A stretch of DNA of 64,000 nt from Clostridium gelidum (GCF_019977655.1 NZ_AP024849.1:413001-477000); one strand, 5' to 3'; positions 36,725 to 48,197 are shown, counted from the stretch's first letter. A program made the numbers and translations. The notes: generated by a model from the sequence alone, not told the origin.

Positions 36725-36766
36725 CTAAGTATATCTATAATCAAAAATTTTGAGGAGGAATAATTA

Positions 36767-37615
36767 ATGAAAAAGATTTTTGTACTTGGAGCAGGAACTA
36801 TGGGTGCTGGTATTGTTCAAGCATTCGCTCAAAAGGGTTGCGAAGTAATAGTAAGAGATATAAAAGATGAATTTGTTGATAGAGGAATAGCTGGAATTAC
36901 TAAAGGATTAGAAAAGCAAGTTGCTAAAGGAAGAATGACTGAAGAAGTTAAAGTAGAAATACTTTCAAGAATTTCAGGAACAACTGACATGAAGCTTGCT
37001 GCTGACTGCGATTTAGTAGTTGAAGCTGCTATAGAAAACATGAAAATAAAGAAAGAAATATTTGCTGAATTAGATGGAATTTGTAAGGCTGAAACAATTT
37101 TAGCTTCAAACACTTCATCTTTATCAATTACTGAAGTTGCTTCAGCAACAAAGAGACCAGATAAAGTTATAGGAATGCATTTCTTTAATCCAGCTCCAGT
37201 AATGAAGCTAGTTGAAATAATTAAAGGTATAGCTACATCTGATGAAACTTTTGATGCTGTTAAAGCATTATCTGTTGAAATAGGAAAGGAACCTGTTGAA
37301 GTTAAAGAAGCTCCAGGATTCGTAGTTAACAGAATTCTTATTCCAATGATTAATGAAGCATCTTTTATATTACAAGAAGGAATTGCTTCAGTTGAAGATA
37401 TAGATAATGCAATGAAATACGGTGCTAATCACCCAATGGGACCTTTAGCATTAGGAGATCTTATAGGATTAGATGTTTGTTTAGCTATCATGGATGTTTT
37501 ATTTAGTGAAACAGGAGATAGCAAGTACAGAGCTAGTAGCATATTAAGAAAATATGTTAGAGCTGGATGGCTTGGAAGAAAATCAGGAAAAGGATTCTAC
37601 GATTATTCTAAATAG
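36767..37615 (+). CDS. hbd: 3-Hydroxybutyryl-CoA dehydrogenase
   Basis: This 282-residue enzyme has the Rossmann motif '[20 protein letters not shown]' at 4-23, '[10 protein letters not shown]' near 114, catalytic His and Glu in '[17 protein letters not shown]' near 135-150, and '[14 protein letters not shown]' near 185. It reduces acetoacetyl-CoA to 3-hydroxybutyryl-CoA with NAD(P)H, the step before crotonase. TGAGGAGGA precedes the ATG. It ends the butyryl-CoA operon in gene order, but the 394-bp repeat-filled spacer means separate mRNA stability or an extra promoter is possible. A terminator follows. Confidence 0.96.
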   Translation: MKKIFVLGAGTMGAGIVQAFAQKGCEVIVRDIKDEFVDRGIAGITKGLEKQVAKGRMTEEVKVEILSRISGTTDMKLAADCDLVVEAAIENMKIKKEIFAELDGICKAETILASNTSSLSITEVASATKRPDKVIGMHFFNPAPVMKLVEIIKGIATSDETFDAVKALSVEIGKEPVEVKEAPGFVVNRILIPMINEASFILQEGIASVEDIDNAMKYGANHPMGPLALGDLIGLDVCLAIMDVLFSETGDSKYRASSILRKYVRAGWLGRKSGKGFYDYSK

Positions 37616-37640
37616 TAAAGTAGAATTAATAGTATAGAGA

Positions 37641-37677
37641 AAAAGGCTTCAGAATAATAATTCTGGAGTCTTTTTCA
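37641..37677 (+). terminator. Terminator after hbd
   Basis: AAAAGGCTTCAGAAT pairs with ATTCTGGAGTCTTTTT across AATA, ending in T5. Confidence 0.88.
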
Positions 37678-37746
37678 TTGATGATTATAATCTAAATGAT
37701 ATAATATATTAAAGGAGAATAATTTTTAGGCAAGGATGGTATATAA

Positions 37747-38151
37747 ATGTTAAAAGAAACAGCTGAAAAATATTGGAATGAAGAATATGACTTAAATTGT
37801 GCAGAATGTATAATGTATGCAGCAAATGAAGAATATAATTTGAATTTATCGGAGCGAACACTAAAAGTTATGGCTGGTTTTGGTGGCGGAATGGCAACTG
37901 GTGATGTTTGTGGCGTAGTAACTGGATCTATTGGAGTAATTGGGATAATGTTTACTGAAGTAAGTGGACATAAAAGTCCTATAGTTAAAGAAATGACAAG
38001 AGAATTTATTGAAAGATTTAAGGAAAAGCTAGGATATATTAAATGCATTGATTTAAAGAAAGAATATATAAATGTAAAAAGGTGTACACTAATGATAGAA
38101 ATTAGTGCTGAAATTTTAGAAGATATTATTCTTAAAGAGAAGCATAAATAG
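37747..38151 (+). CDS. C_GCAxxG_C_C-family putative redox protein
   Basis: This 134-residue protein has Cys residues in 'LNCAECIMYAANEEYNL' (about 19-24) and the Gly-rich loop 'GFGGGMATGDVCGVVTGSIG' near 42-61. A late Cys lies in 'IKCIDLKKEY' and another in 'VKRCTLMIE'. This is the pattern of the C_GCAxxG_C_C family, thought to be redox-active small proteins in anaerobes. The biochemical role is not established. It lies just downstream of the butyryl-CoA operon but after its terminator, so it has its own promoter. A GGTATA-type weak ribosome site precedes the ATG. Confidence 0.82.
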   Translation: MLKETAEKYWNEEYDLNCAECIMYAANEEYNLNLSERTLKVMAGFGGGMATGDVCGVVTGSIGVIGIMFTEVSGHKSPIVKEMTREFIERFKEKLGYIKCIDLKKEYINVKRCTLMIEISAEILEDIILKEKHK

Positions 38152-38197
38152 ATATATATATTTAGAAGAATGCAGAGTAATTTCAGGATTAATGTTC

Positions 38198-38208
38198 AAT
38201 TGTACATT
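38198..38208. repeat. Short dispersed repeat core AATTGTACATT, copy 1
   Basis: AATTGTACATT lies here within CAATTGTACATTATCAATTG. The same 11-mer or its inverse is intergenic at 45774, 53901 and 62089. Confidence 0.45.
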
Positions 38209-38255
38209 ATCAATTGAAAAGTATGATAAACATATTTAGGAGGTTTGAGGATAGA

Positions 38256-39188
38256 ATGGATTATAAAACAGTAAAGTCTTGTGATGACTATGTAATAATA
38301 GAAGAAGTTAAGAATTTTAAGTTGAAACATATATTTGAGTGTGGACAAATCTTTAGATTTGAGGAAATTGCAGAAAGTAATTATATTATTATTGCTTTTG
38401 GAAAGGTAATAGAACTTAAGGAACAGGACAATAATATCTTAATATATAATTCAACAGAAGAAGAAGTGAAAAAAATCTGGTTAAAATATTTTGATTTAGA
38501 TAGAGATTATTCAAAAATAAAAGATGAATTATCAAAAGATACTTTGCTTAGACAAAGTATTGAGTTTGGATATGGCATAAGAGTTTTAAATCAAGACTCA
38601 TTTGAAATGTTACTAAGTTTTATTATTTCTGCAAGAAATAATATTCCATCAATAAAAAAAACTGTAAACAAAATATCAATTAAATGGGGCAAAAAAATTG
38701 AATATAAAGATAAGACTTATTATACTTTTCCATGTATATCTGACATAAAAGATGCTACCCTAGAAGAAATACAAGAAACAGGAGCTTCATTTAGAAGTAA
38801 ATACTTAATTGATACAATTAAAAATGCATATAGTTCTAAAATGGAAAAAGGGAATTCAAATATAGATGAAGAAAATTCATCTATGAAATACGATTTAGAT
38901 TATATAAAAAGTTTAAATGATGATGAATGTCATAATGCGCTACAAGAATTTAAGGGTGTTGGAGCTAAGGTTGCTGATTGCATAATGTTATTTTCTATGG
39001 AAAAGACTTCAGCATTTCCAGTAGATGTATGGGTTAAACGAGCTATGATTCATTTTTATGGAGCAGAGGATTCATCTTTAAATAAAATCAGAATTTTTGC
39101 AAGAAGTAAATTCGGTGAAGTAGCTGGATTTGCACAACAATATCTTTTTTATTATGCACGGGAAAATAAAATAAAAATTGAAGAGTAA
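38256..39188 (+). CDS. 8-Oxoguanine DNA glycosylase/AP lyase (OGG1-like)
   Basis: This 310-residue HhH-GPD DNA-repair enzyme has 'FECGQIFRF' near 27-35 and 'LLSFIISARNNIPSIKKTV' near 119-137, as in OGG1. The helix-hairpin-helix 'LQEFKGVGAKVADCIMLFSM' holds catalytic Lys238, followed by 'AFPVDVWVKRAMIHFY' with catalytic Asp257. It would excise 8-oxoguanine opposite cytosine and nick the strand. Starts further upstream are open (from 38214), but GAGGATAG and AGGAGG suit the ATG at 38256. The type resembles the archaeal/clostridial OGG1 branch rather than bacterial MutM. Confidence 0.87.
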   Translation: MDYKTVKSCDDYVIIEEVKNFKLKHIFECGQIFRFEEIAESNYIIIAFGKVIELKEQDNNILIYNSTEEEVKKIWLKYFDLDRDYSKIKDELSKDTLLRQSIEFGYGIRVLNQDSFEMLLSFIISARNNIPSIKKTVNKISIKWGKKIEYKDKTYYTFPCISDIKDATLEEIQETGASFRSKYLIDTIKNAYSSKMEKGNSNIDEENSSMKYDLDYIKSLNDDECHNALQEFKGVGAKVADCIMLFSMEKTSAFPVDVWVKRAMIHFYGAEDSSLNKIRIFARSKFGEVAGFAQQYLFYYARENKIKIEE

Positions 39189-39268
39189 AGATTGAAAAAT
39201 ATTAAAACTAAGTAGATACAAATTAAAATAAAAATTGGAAAATTCAGAAAATTTAAACTACATAATAC

Positions 39269-39286
39269 TTGTTATATTTTTAACAA
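39269..39286. promoter_or_regulatory. Rex operator before the [FeFe] hydrogenase gene
   Basis: TTGTTATATTTTTAACAA fits the Rex palindrome and matches the crt operator in both half-sites. It covers the -35 region, and TATAAT at 39295-39300 is the likely -10. The shared operator suggests joint NADH-dependent control of butyrate formation and H2 evolution. Confidence 0.85.
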
Positions 39287-39350
39287 TAATATGTTATAAT
39301 TATCTCATGCTAAAAAATAATATAAAATTATTCATGGGAGAGTGTGCATA

Positions 39351-40838
39351 ATGTTTCAATTTGATAATCAACTTTTAAAACTAAAACATGAGGTTCTTAC
39401 TAGAGTTGCAGTATTAGCAAAGGAAAATAAAATCAGCAAAGAAGAAATAGAGAAAATTCCTTATGATATGATTACAGGAGAAATTGCAAATTATAGAGAT
39501 ACTGTTGAACACGAAAGAGATGTAGTTTTAGAAAGAGCAAAACTTGCGGCCGGTTGTATGCCAAGTGGTAAGAATGCACAAGAACTAGTGGATATAGATG
39601 AAGAAAAGCAAATATTATATGTTATAAAAACAGCATGTGATAGATGTCCAACAAAGAAATTTCAAGTTACTGATGCGTGTAGAAATTGTATAGCTCATAA
39701 GTGTGAAAGTTCATGTAATTTTGGAGCGATTACATATGTTGATGGAAGAGCTTATATTGATCTTGATAAATGTAAGGAATGCGGAATGTGTAATAAGGCA
39801 TGCCCTTACAATGCTATTGCAGAAGATATGAGACCTTGTAAGAAATCATGTCCAACAGGGGCATTAAGCTATAACGTAGAAGATTTCAGTGCTGAAATTC
39901 AAGAAAATAAGTGTGTAAATTGTGGTGCTTGTATGTCAGCGTGTCCATTTGGAGCTATAGAAGATAAAAGTTCAATCGTCAAGGTTGTTAATAGATTAAC
40001 ACAAAACGGCAATATCTATGCTGTAGTAGCACCAGCGATAACTGGAGAATTTGGACCAAAGACAACTTATGGACAAGTTAAGAATGCAATTAAAGCATTA
40101 GGATTTACAGATATGTTAGAAGCAGCATGCGGAGCAGATGCTGTTACTGTACATGAAAGTAATGAATTTGTAGAGAGAATGGAAAAGGGCGATAGCTATA
40201 TGACTAATTCATGTTGCCCAGGATTCTTAAGTTATATTGAAAAAATCATGCCAGATCAAGCTGAAAGAATTTCAGGAACTGTTTCGCCAATGGTAGCTAC
40301 AGGTAGATATATAAAAGCTAAAGATAAGGATGCTAAAGTAGTATTCATAGGACCTTGTACTGCTAAGAAAAATGAAGTGTTAATAGATTCTATAAAAGAT
40401 TCAGTTGATTATGTATTAACTTTTGAAGAATTAATAGCCTTATTTGATGCGTTTGAAATAGATCCTACAACATGTGAAGATATAGTAGTTGATGAGGCTT
40501 CAATCTTTGGTAGAAATTTTGCTTTAGGTGGAGGATTAACTGCTGCTATAGAAAACTACGTACAAGAAAAAGGTGTTGATGTAGACTTTAAGCCAGTTAA
40601 AATTTCGGGTGGAGCAGAGATCAAGAAGACTATGACTATGGCTAAGGTTGGTAAATTAGATGGAAATTTTATTGAAGGTATGATGTGTGAAGGTGGTTGT
40701 ATAAATGGAGCTGCTAAGATTGTATCAGTAATGAAAGCTAAAGCACCATTTACAAAAATAAATCAACAAGGAACAATTAAGAGTGTATTATCTAATAAAA
40801 CAATAGAAGAATATCATGATATAAACTTAGAAAGATAA
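39351..40838 (+). CDS. [FeFe] hydrogenase, group B-type, monomeric
   Basis: The product has 495 residues. Iron-sulfur binding regions come first: 'CDRCPTKKF', 'CRNCIAHKCESSCNFGAI', 'CKECGMCNKACPYNAI', 'CKKSCPTGAL' and 'CVNCGACMSACPFGAI', spanning about 90-205. The H-cluster domain follows with L1 'NSCCPGF' near 285, L2 'FIGPCTAKKNE' near 335 and L3 'EGMMCEGGCINGAAK' near 440. These L1-L3 forms differ from HydA1-type TSCCPGW and fit the less studied group B enzymes. It would couple ferredoxin and protons/H2. A GTG at 39342 is in frame, but GGGAGAG fits the ATG. A Rex operator lies upstream. Confidence 0.9.
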   Translation: MFQFDNQLLKLKHEVLTRVAVLAKENKISKEEIEKIPYDMITGEIANYRDTVEHERDVVLERAKLAAGCMPSGKNAQELVDIDEEKQILYVIKTACDRCPTKKFQVTDACRNCIAHKCESSCNFGAITYVDGRAYIDLDKCKECGMCNKACPYNAIAEDMRPCKKSCPTGALSYNVEDFSAEIQENKCVNCGACMSACPFGAIEDKSSIVKVVNRLTQNGNIYAVVAPAITGEFGPKTTYGQVKNAIKALGFTDMLEAACGADAVTVHESNEFVERMEKGDSYMTNSCCPGFLSYIEKIMPDQAERISGTVSPMVATGRYIKAKDKDAKVVFIGPCTAKKNEVLIDSIKDSVDYVLTFEELIALFDAFEIDPTTCEDIVVDEASIFGRNFALGGGLTAAIENYVQEKGVDVDFKPVKISGGAEIKKTMTMAKVGKLDGNFIEGMMCEGGCINGAAKIVSVMKAKAPFTKINQQGTIKSVLSNKTIEEYHDINLER

Positions 40839-40855
40839 TATTTAGGACTTAAAAA

Positions 40856-40910
40856 ATAACAAGTCAAGATGCTAGTTTATTTTGCCTCTTTGACGGGTTG
40901 TTGTCTTTTT
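40856..40910 (+). repeat. Dispersed stem-loop element, short copy D (after hydrogenase gene)
   Basis: TAACAAGTCAAGATGCTAGT matches the minus strand of copy A and the start of B1. The distal arm CTTTGACGGGTTGTTGTC folds back on AACAAGTCAAG, and T5 follows, so this internally deleted copy may act as the hydrogenase terminator. Confidence 0.65.
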
Positions 40911-40926
40911 ATATAACTAAAGAAGT

Positions 40927-40965
40927 AAAACTCCAATCAGTATGATTTACTTGATTGGAGTTTTT
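40927..40965 (+). terminator. Second terminator hairpin downstream of the hydrogenase gene
   Basis: AAAACTCCAATCA pairs with TGATTGGAGTTTTT across a 12-nt loop; a T run follows. Confidence 0.9.
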
Positions 40966-41080
40966 AATTAAAAAATATTTATAATCACGATAAAATGGAG
41001 AAAATTTAAGCAAATGCGATATAATTTAACATAATGAGTAATATTCGCTGAAAAAAGGGATATAATATTAGAAGTAATGT

Positions 41081-41109
41081 TTGAATTATATGACTATAAG
41101 GGATATTAT
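41081..41109 (+). promoter_or_regulatory. Promoter of groESL
   Basis: TTGAAT at 41081-41086, a 17-nt spacer, and TATTAT at 41104-41109, immediately before the CIRCE operator. Confidence 0.7.
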
Positions 41110-41116
41110 AATTATA

Positions 41117-41143
41117 TTAGCACTCAACATTGACGAGTGCTAA
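41117..41143. promoter_or_regulatory. CIRCE operator (HrcA site)
   Basis: TTAGCACTC, nine bases, GAGTGCTAA: an exact CIRCE inverted repeat, the established binding site of the heat-shock repressor HrcA. hrcA itself is not in the window. Confidence 0.97.
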
Positions 41144-41186
41144 CAAAAAAATAAAAATAAGGTATATATTATAAGGAGGGTTTTTC

Positions 41187-41471
41187 ATGAACATTAAACC
41201 ACTTGGTGAAAGAGTAGTAATTAAAAAATTAGAGGCAGAGGAAAAGACAAAAAGCGGGATAGTCTTAACTGGTACTGCAAAGGAAAGACCACAAGAAGCA
41301 GAAGTTGTAGCAGTAGGCCCTGGAGCTATTGTAGATGGGAAAAGAGTAGATATGGAAGTTAAGGTTGGAGATAAGGTTTTATACTCTAAGTATGCTGGTA
41401 CAGAAGTAAAAGTAGATACAGAAGAATATACGATATTAAAACAAGAAGACATACTAGCGATAGTTGAATAA
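41187..41471 (+). CDS. groES: Co-chaperonin GroES
   Basis: This 94-residue GroES starts [20 protein letters not shown]. The mobile loop '[20 protein letters not shown]' lies at about 19-38 and the dome/base motifs '[15 protein letters not shown]' at about 65-79. As a heptamer it caps GroEL during protein folding. An AAGGAGGG ribosome site precedes the ATG. It is the first gene of a two-gene operon under a CIRCE element, so heat and misfolding stress should induce it through HrcA. Confidence 0.97.
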   Translation: MNIKPLGERVVIKKLEAEEKTKSGIVLTGTAKERPQEAEVVAVGPGAIVDGKRVDMEVKVGDKVLYSKYAGTEVKVDTEEYTILKQEDILAIVE

Positions 41472-41548
41472 ATAATTTGAAATTTAAGTTGAAAATTCAA
41501 AGATAATCAGAAAATAAAATAAATTATTATAAGGAGCGTGTTATATAA

Positions 41549-43174
<1,626 letters not shown>

Positions 43175-43208
43175 GATAATTTATAAATAAAGAAATATTC
43201 TAATAATT

Positions 43209-43243
43209 AAAAGGGTAAGCATTTACTATAAGTGCTTACCCTT
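43209..43243 (+). terminator. Terminator of groESL
   Basis: AAAAGGGTAAGCA(TT) pairs with AGTGCTTACCCTT, followed by ATTCTATTTT. Confidence 0.85.
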
Positions 43244-43428
43244 ATTCTATTTTCAAATATAGATATTCTAATATTAAGCTATATAGGATATCTATATAAT
43301 ATTAGTATAAATATCATTGAGATAATATCTCTAATCAAAAATTACTAGAAATTATGTTAATAGTGTGTATAAGAAATCATGGAATAGACATAATTTAGAT
43401 AATAAAAAAGATGTGAGGTGGATTATTA

Positions 43429-43920
43429 ATGAAAAATTATTATAATATTAAGATTATAAAAGTGATAATTAAAAAAGAAAAAATTAGAAACGCTTGTAGA
43501 AAAGTAATTCTTAATAAACGTAGAAAGAGTAAGGGATTTACTTTAATTGAAATAATAGCAGTAATAGCAATTATAGGAATTTTGTCAGCTGCAATTTTAC
43601 CTAATGTAAATGGATATATAAAAGAAGCTAAAAAGGTTAAGGTTGTGGATCAATGTAGAAAAGTTGTAATGGCAGCTGAATCATATAAATTAAAAAACAA
43701 TTTGTTAGAAGAAGTTAAAACAGTCTCATACATGAAAGCTACAGCTGGATTGAGTAAGTATTTAGATAAAAATAGCTTGAAGAACTTACCGGAGGATACT
43801 ACGTTAAGTGAATGTCGTGCTATTGTTAATGGTGGAGAATTTGATATAGAAGGGGATAATGACATGCTAAAAACGGAAACAATAACGAATACAACTTCAT
43901 TATCTCAGAAAAATGAATGA
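43429..43920 (+). CDS. Orphan type IV prepilin-like protein with long basic leader
   Basis: This 163-residue protein carries the prepilin peptidase site KSKG-FTLIE with cleavage after Gly36 and the conserved Glu at the fifth mature position (Glu41), then a hydrophobic helix 'IIAVIAIIGILSAAILPNVN'. The leader is 36 residues and very Lys/Arg-rich, much longer than the usual 6-15 of clostridial pilins; no other ATG lies before the cleavage site, and GAGGTGG fits this start. The mature globular part is about 125 residues. No pilus assembly genes are nearby, so it is a solitary (minor or pseudo-) pilin that must use machinery encoded elsewhere. Confidence 0.85.
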   Translation: MKNYYNIKIIKVIIKKEKIRNACRKVILNKRRKSKGFTLIEIIAVIAIIGILSAAILPNVNGYIKEAKKVKVVDQCRKVVMAAESYKLKNNLLEEVKTVSYMKATAGLSKYLDKNSLKNLPEDTTLSECRAIVNGGEFDIEGDNDMLKTETITNTTSLSQKNE

Positions 43921-43982
43921 AAGATATGTATGATGTAAGCATAGATAACAATACTGAAATTGCAATTTTAATTTCAAATTTA

Positions 43983-44011
43983 TTGACTTTACATTATACA
44001 TACATTATAAT
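43983..44011 (+). promoter_or_regulatory. Consensus sigma-A promoter of guaB
   Basis: TTGACT, a 17-nt spacer and a perfect TATAAT (44006-44011), about 30 nt before the purine aptamer. Confidence 0.85.
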
Positions 44012-44041
44012 AGTTTTAATTCAAAACATAGCACATTTAAA

Positions 44042-44108
44042 AACTCGTATATACCTTGAATATGGCAAGGAGTATCTAGCGGAAGCCGTAAATTTCCGAC
44101 TATGAGTG
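44042..44108 (+). promoter_or_regulatory. Guanine-type purine riboswitch aptamer
   Basis: P1 is formed by AACTCGTA and TATGAGT. The core shows ATATGGCAAGGAGTATCTA, then GCCGTAAAT and CCGACTATGAG, the invariant purine-aptamer segments. The base before GACTATG is C, which pairs with guanine in xpt-type riboswitches (U there would mean adenine). The loop sequences needed for kissing are present. A terminator lies downstream and guaB follows. Confidence 0.93.
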
Positions 44109-44140
44109 ATATTGGTATAGGCTAAATATAGATTTTTATT

Positions 44141-44180
44141 AGCATATTAACATCACTTAGAAGGTTAATGTGCTTTTTTT
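44141..44180 (+). terminator. Riboswitch-controlled terminator before guaB
   Basis: AGCATATTAAC pairs with GTTAATGTGCT and is followed by seven T. With guanine bound, P1 should be stabilised and this terminator should form, lowering guaB transcription. Confidence 0.88.
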
Positions 44181-44256
44181 ATACATAAAAATAGATTAAA
44201 ATATGCAACTTTAAAGTCATAAAATAGAAAAAATGAAATAAATAATTCAAATCTAA

Positions 44257-45726
<1,470 letters not shown>

Positions 45727-45773
45727 TTGTTAATTATTGATTAACCTAAATAATTACTGTTTAAATAATGCAC

Positions 45774-45784
45774 AATGTACAATT
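45774..45784. repeat. Short dispersed repeat core, copy 2 (inverse orientation)
   Basis: AATGTACAATT in the guaB-guaA gap, the inverse of AATTGTACATT at 38198 and 62089. The same gap holds a small palindrome GGTTTAAACC near 45804; no aptamer is visible before guaA. Confidence 0.45.
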
Positions 45785-45940
45785 TTAATTTCTATGCGCG
45801 TGGTTTAAACCCGCCGTCTTTAGATGATATAAGCTTTTAACCTTTAACAAAGTACATAAATATAAAAAATTGTATTTTGTATTGATAAATTAAGGTATTT
45901 AGTTAATAATACAAGTAGAATAATTTTTTAGGAGGAAAGC

Positions 45941-47482
45941 ATGAAAAAAGAATTAATTTTAGTTATTGATTTCGGCGGACAATATAATCAATTAATTGCT
46001 AGAAGAGTTAGAGAATGCAATGTGTATTGTGAAGTTCATACATATACCTTAAGTGTTGATAAAATAAAAGAAATGAATCCAAAGGGAATAATATTTACAG
46101 GTGGCCCAAATAGTGTATATGGCGAAGATTCTCCTTTATGTGATAAAACATTATTTGAAACTGGAATTCCTATACTTGGGATATGTTACGGTTCACAATT
46201 AATGTCACATGTTCTTGGAGGAAAAGTTTCAACAGCTCCTGTAAGTGAATATGGGAAGACAAAAGTTGATGTTAACATAGAATCAAAGATTTTTAACGGT
46301 GTATCACCATCTACAATCTGTTGGATGAGTCATACAGATTACATAGAAAAAGCACCAGAAGGCTTTAAAATAGTTGCAAACACTCCAGCATGTCCAGTTG
46401 CAGGTATGGAATGTGAAGAAAAGAATTTATATGCAGTTCAATTCCATCCAGAAGTAATGCATACACAAGAAGGAACAAAGATGCTTTCAAACTTTGTATA
46501 TGATGTTTGTGGATGTTCTGGAGATTGGAAAATGGACTCATTTGTTGAAAAGACAATTGAAGAAATACGTGAAAAAGTTGGAAATGGTAAAGTGTTATGT
46601 GCATTATCAGGCGGAGTTGATTCTTCTGTTGCAGCAGTATTGCTTTCGAAAGCTATTGGAAATCAATTAACATGTGTATTCGTTGATCACGGTTTACTTC
46701 GTAAAAATGAAGGAGATGAAGTTGAAGAAGTATTTGGACCTAATGGACAATACAATTTAAACTTTATTCGTGTAAATGCACAAGAAAGATTTTATGAAAA
46801 ATTAGCTGGAATAGAAGAACCCGAACAAAAGAGAAAAATAATTGGTGAAGAATTCATCAGAGTATTTGAAGAAGAAGCTAAGAAAATAGGATCAGTTGAT
46901 TTCTTAGTACAAGGAACTATTTATCCAGATGTAATTGAAAGTGGTCTTGGTAAATCTGCAGTTATAAAATCACATCATAATGTTGGAGGACTTCCAGATT
47001 GTGTAGATTTTAAAGAAATAATAGAACCATTAAGATTATTATTTAAAGATGAAGTACGTAGAGCAGGTTTAGAACTTGATATACCTGAAAATTTAGTTTA
47101 TAGACAACCGTTCCCAGGACCAGGTCTTGGAATACGTATAATAGGTGAAGTAACAGCTGAAAAAGTTAAAATCGTTCAAGATGCTGACTATATTTATAGA
47201 GAAGAAATTGTAAAAGCAGGGATTGATAGAGAAATAGGTCAATATTTTGCAGGACTTACTAATATGCGCTCAGTAGGTGTAATGGGAGATGAAAGAACTT
47301 ATGATTATGCAATAGCACTTCGTGCAGTAACTACAAGTGATTTCATGACAGCTGAATCAGCTGAACTTCCTTGGGAATTACTTGGAAAAGTAACAACTAG
47401 AATTATAAATGAAGTAAAAGGGGTTAACCGTGTAATGTATGATTGTACAGGAAAACCACCAGCAACTATAGAGTTTGAATAA
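45941..47482 (+). CDS. guaA: GMP synthase (glutamine-hydrolysing)
   Basis: This 513-residue enzyme has a class I glutamine amidotransferase domain ([12 protein letters not shown] near 55, catalytic Cys in '[11 protein letters not shown]' near 82, His and Glu in 'FHPEVMHT' near 168), an ATP-pyrophosphatase P-loop '[16 protein letters not shown]' near 220-235 and a dimerisation domain ending '[10 protein letters not shown]'. It converts XMP to GMP using glutamine. TTAGGAGGA precedes the ATG. It is 214 bp after guaB and may share its riboswitch-controlled transcript. A hairpin terminator follows. Confidence 0.97.
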   Translation: MKKELILVIDFGGQYNQLIARRVRECNVYCEVHTYTLSVDKIKEMNPKGIIFTGGPNSVYGEDSPLCDKTLFETGIPILGICYGSQLMSHVLGGKVSTAPVSEYGKTKVDVNIESKIFNGVSPSTICWMSHTDYIEKAPEGFKIVANTPACPVAGMECEEKNLYAVQFHPEVMHTQEGTKMLSNFVYDVCGCSGDWKMDSFVEKTIEEIREKVGNGKVLCALSGGVDSSVAAVLLSKAIGNQLTCVFVDHGLLRKNEGDEVEEVFGPNGQYNLNFIRVNAQERFYEKLAGIEEPEQKRKIIGEEFIRVFEEEAKKIGSVDFLVQGTIYPDVIESGLGKSAVIKSHHNVGGLPDCVDFKEIIEPLRLLFKDEVRRAGLELDIPENLVYRQPFPGPGLGIRIIGEVTAEKVKIVQDADYIYREEIVKAGIDREIGQYFAGLTNMRSVGVMGDERTYDYAIALRAVTTSDFMTAESAELPWELLGKVTTRIINEVKGVNRVMYDCTGKPPATIEFE

Positions 47483-47540
47483 AGGTAGATACTGATTTTA
47501 GATAATTTATAAAGATTAAAATTAAATATAAGTATGATTT

Positions 47541-47590
47541 AAGTAGTTACGTTTTATATATAAAATATATTATATCGTAGCTACTTTTTC
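47541..47590 (+). terminator. Terminator after guaA
   Basis: AAGTAGTTACG pairs with CGTAGCTACTT (one mismatch) across an AT-rich loop, followed by T5. The remaining ~290 bp to the next gene show nothing recognisable. Confidence 0.8.
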
Positions 47591-47879
47591 GCTTGTTTTA
47601 AGACATTTTTAGAATGGTAAGTAGGGAATATTTAATAACCATTAACAGGTATTGTGAGTGGTAGTGATTTTTCAATAAAACAAGGAAAAAATTAAAATTA
47701 ATGTCCATTACCTCAATAGTTTCCATACATATGTGCACTTGTATATTTTTCACTATGATTAATAACAAATATAATAAATTAGCATAATATAATATTAAGA
47801 CTTGTTAAAACTTCTAAAGTTTTATTTGAAAATATTTTTAATTGAATAAATTATAATCAATTAACAAGGAGAGAAGAAT

Positions 47880-48197
47880 ATGGGAAACAGAAATGATGAA
47901 AGGGAATGCAGAAATAATGATGTAGATGAACTTGAAACCAGTGATGGAAGAAATCTATCAAGTGATGAAATAAATGATTGCCATCATAGAAATCGTGATC
48001 GTTTTGCTGATGTTCTAGCAGATGCTTACAATGAAGGTTATAAGCAAGGCTATTGTGATGGATTTAAAGATGGTCGTGAAAAAGGGCGAGTTGAAGGATT
48101 TCAAGAAGGGTGTAAAGCTGGACAGGAATTGGCGAAACAAGAAGTTTTATGCTTTATAAAAAGAAATAGATGTTGCTGCAGACGAAATTGCTGTTAA
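47880..48197 (+). CDS. Small protein with eight-fold Gly-x3 periodicity and Cys-cluster tail
   Basis: The product has 105 residues. After a charged, Asn/Asp-rich N-terminal half, residues about 53-81 contain eight Gly at strict four-residue spacing (GYKQGYCDGFKDGREKG, then GRVEGFQEGCKAG). This resembles the deca-GX3 motif of Yae1/LTO1-type proteins, which adapt an iron-sulfur scaffold in eukaryotes. The C-terminus is RNRCCCRRNCC, and further Cys occur in the GX3 region, so metal or cluster binding is plausible. AAGGAGAG precedes the ATG. It has its own terminator and no operon partner. Function is unknown, and the likeness to Yae1 is by pattern only. Confidence 0.8.
   Translation: MGNRNDERECRNNDVDELETSDGRNLSSDEINDCHHRNRDRFADVLADAYNEGYKQGYCDGFKDGREKGRVEGFQEGCKAGQELAKQEVLCFIKRNRCCCRRNCC

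Noticed and set aside
43917..44105. 62-residue open frame before guaB
   Set aside because: It overlaps the guaB promoter and the guanine aptamer, has no ribosome site, and has no plausible protein composition.
45800..45820. Palindrome GGTTTAAACC before guaA as a riboswitch
   Set aside because: Too small, and no conserved purine or other aptamer core; perhaps a minor hairpin.
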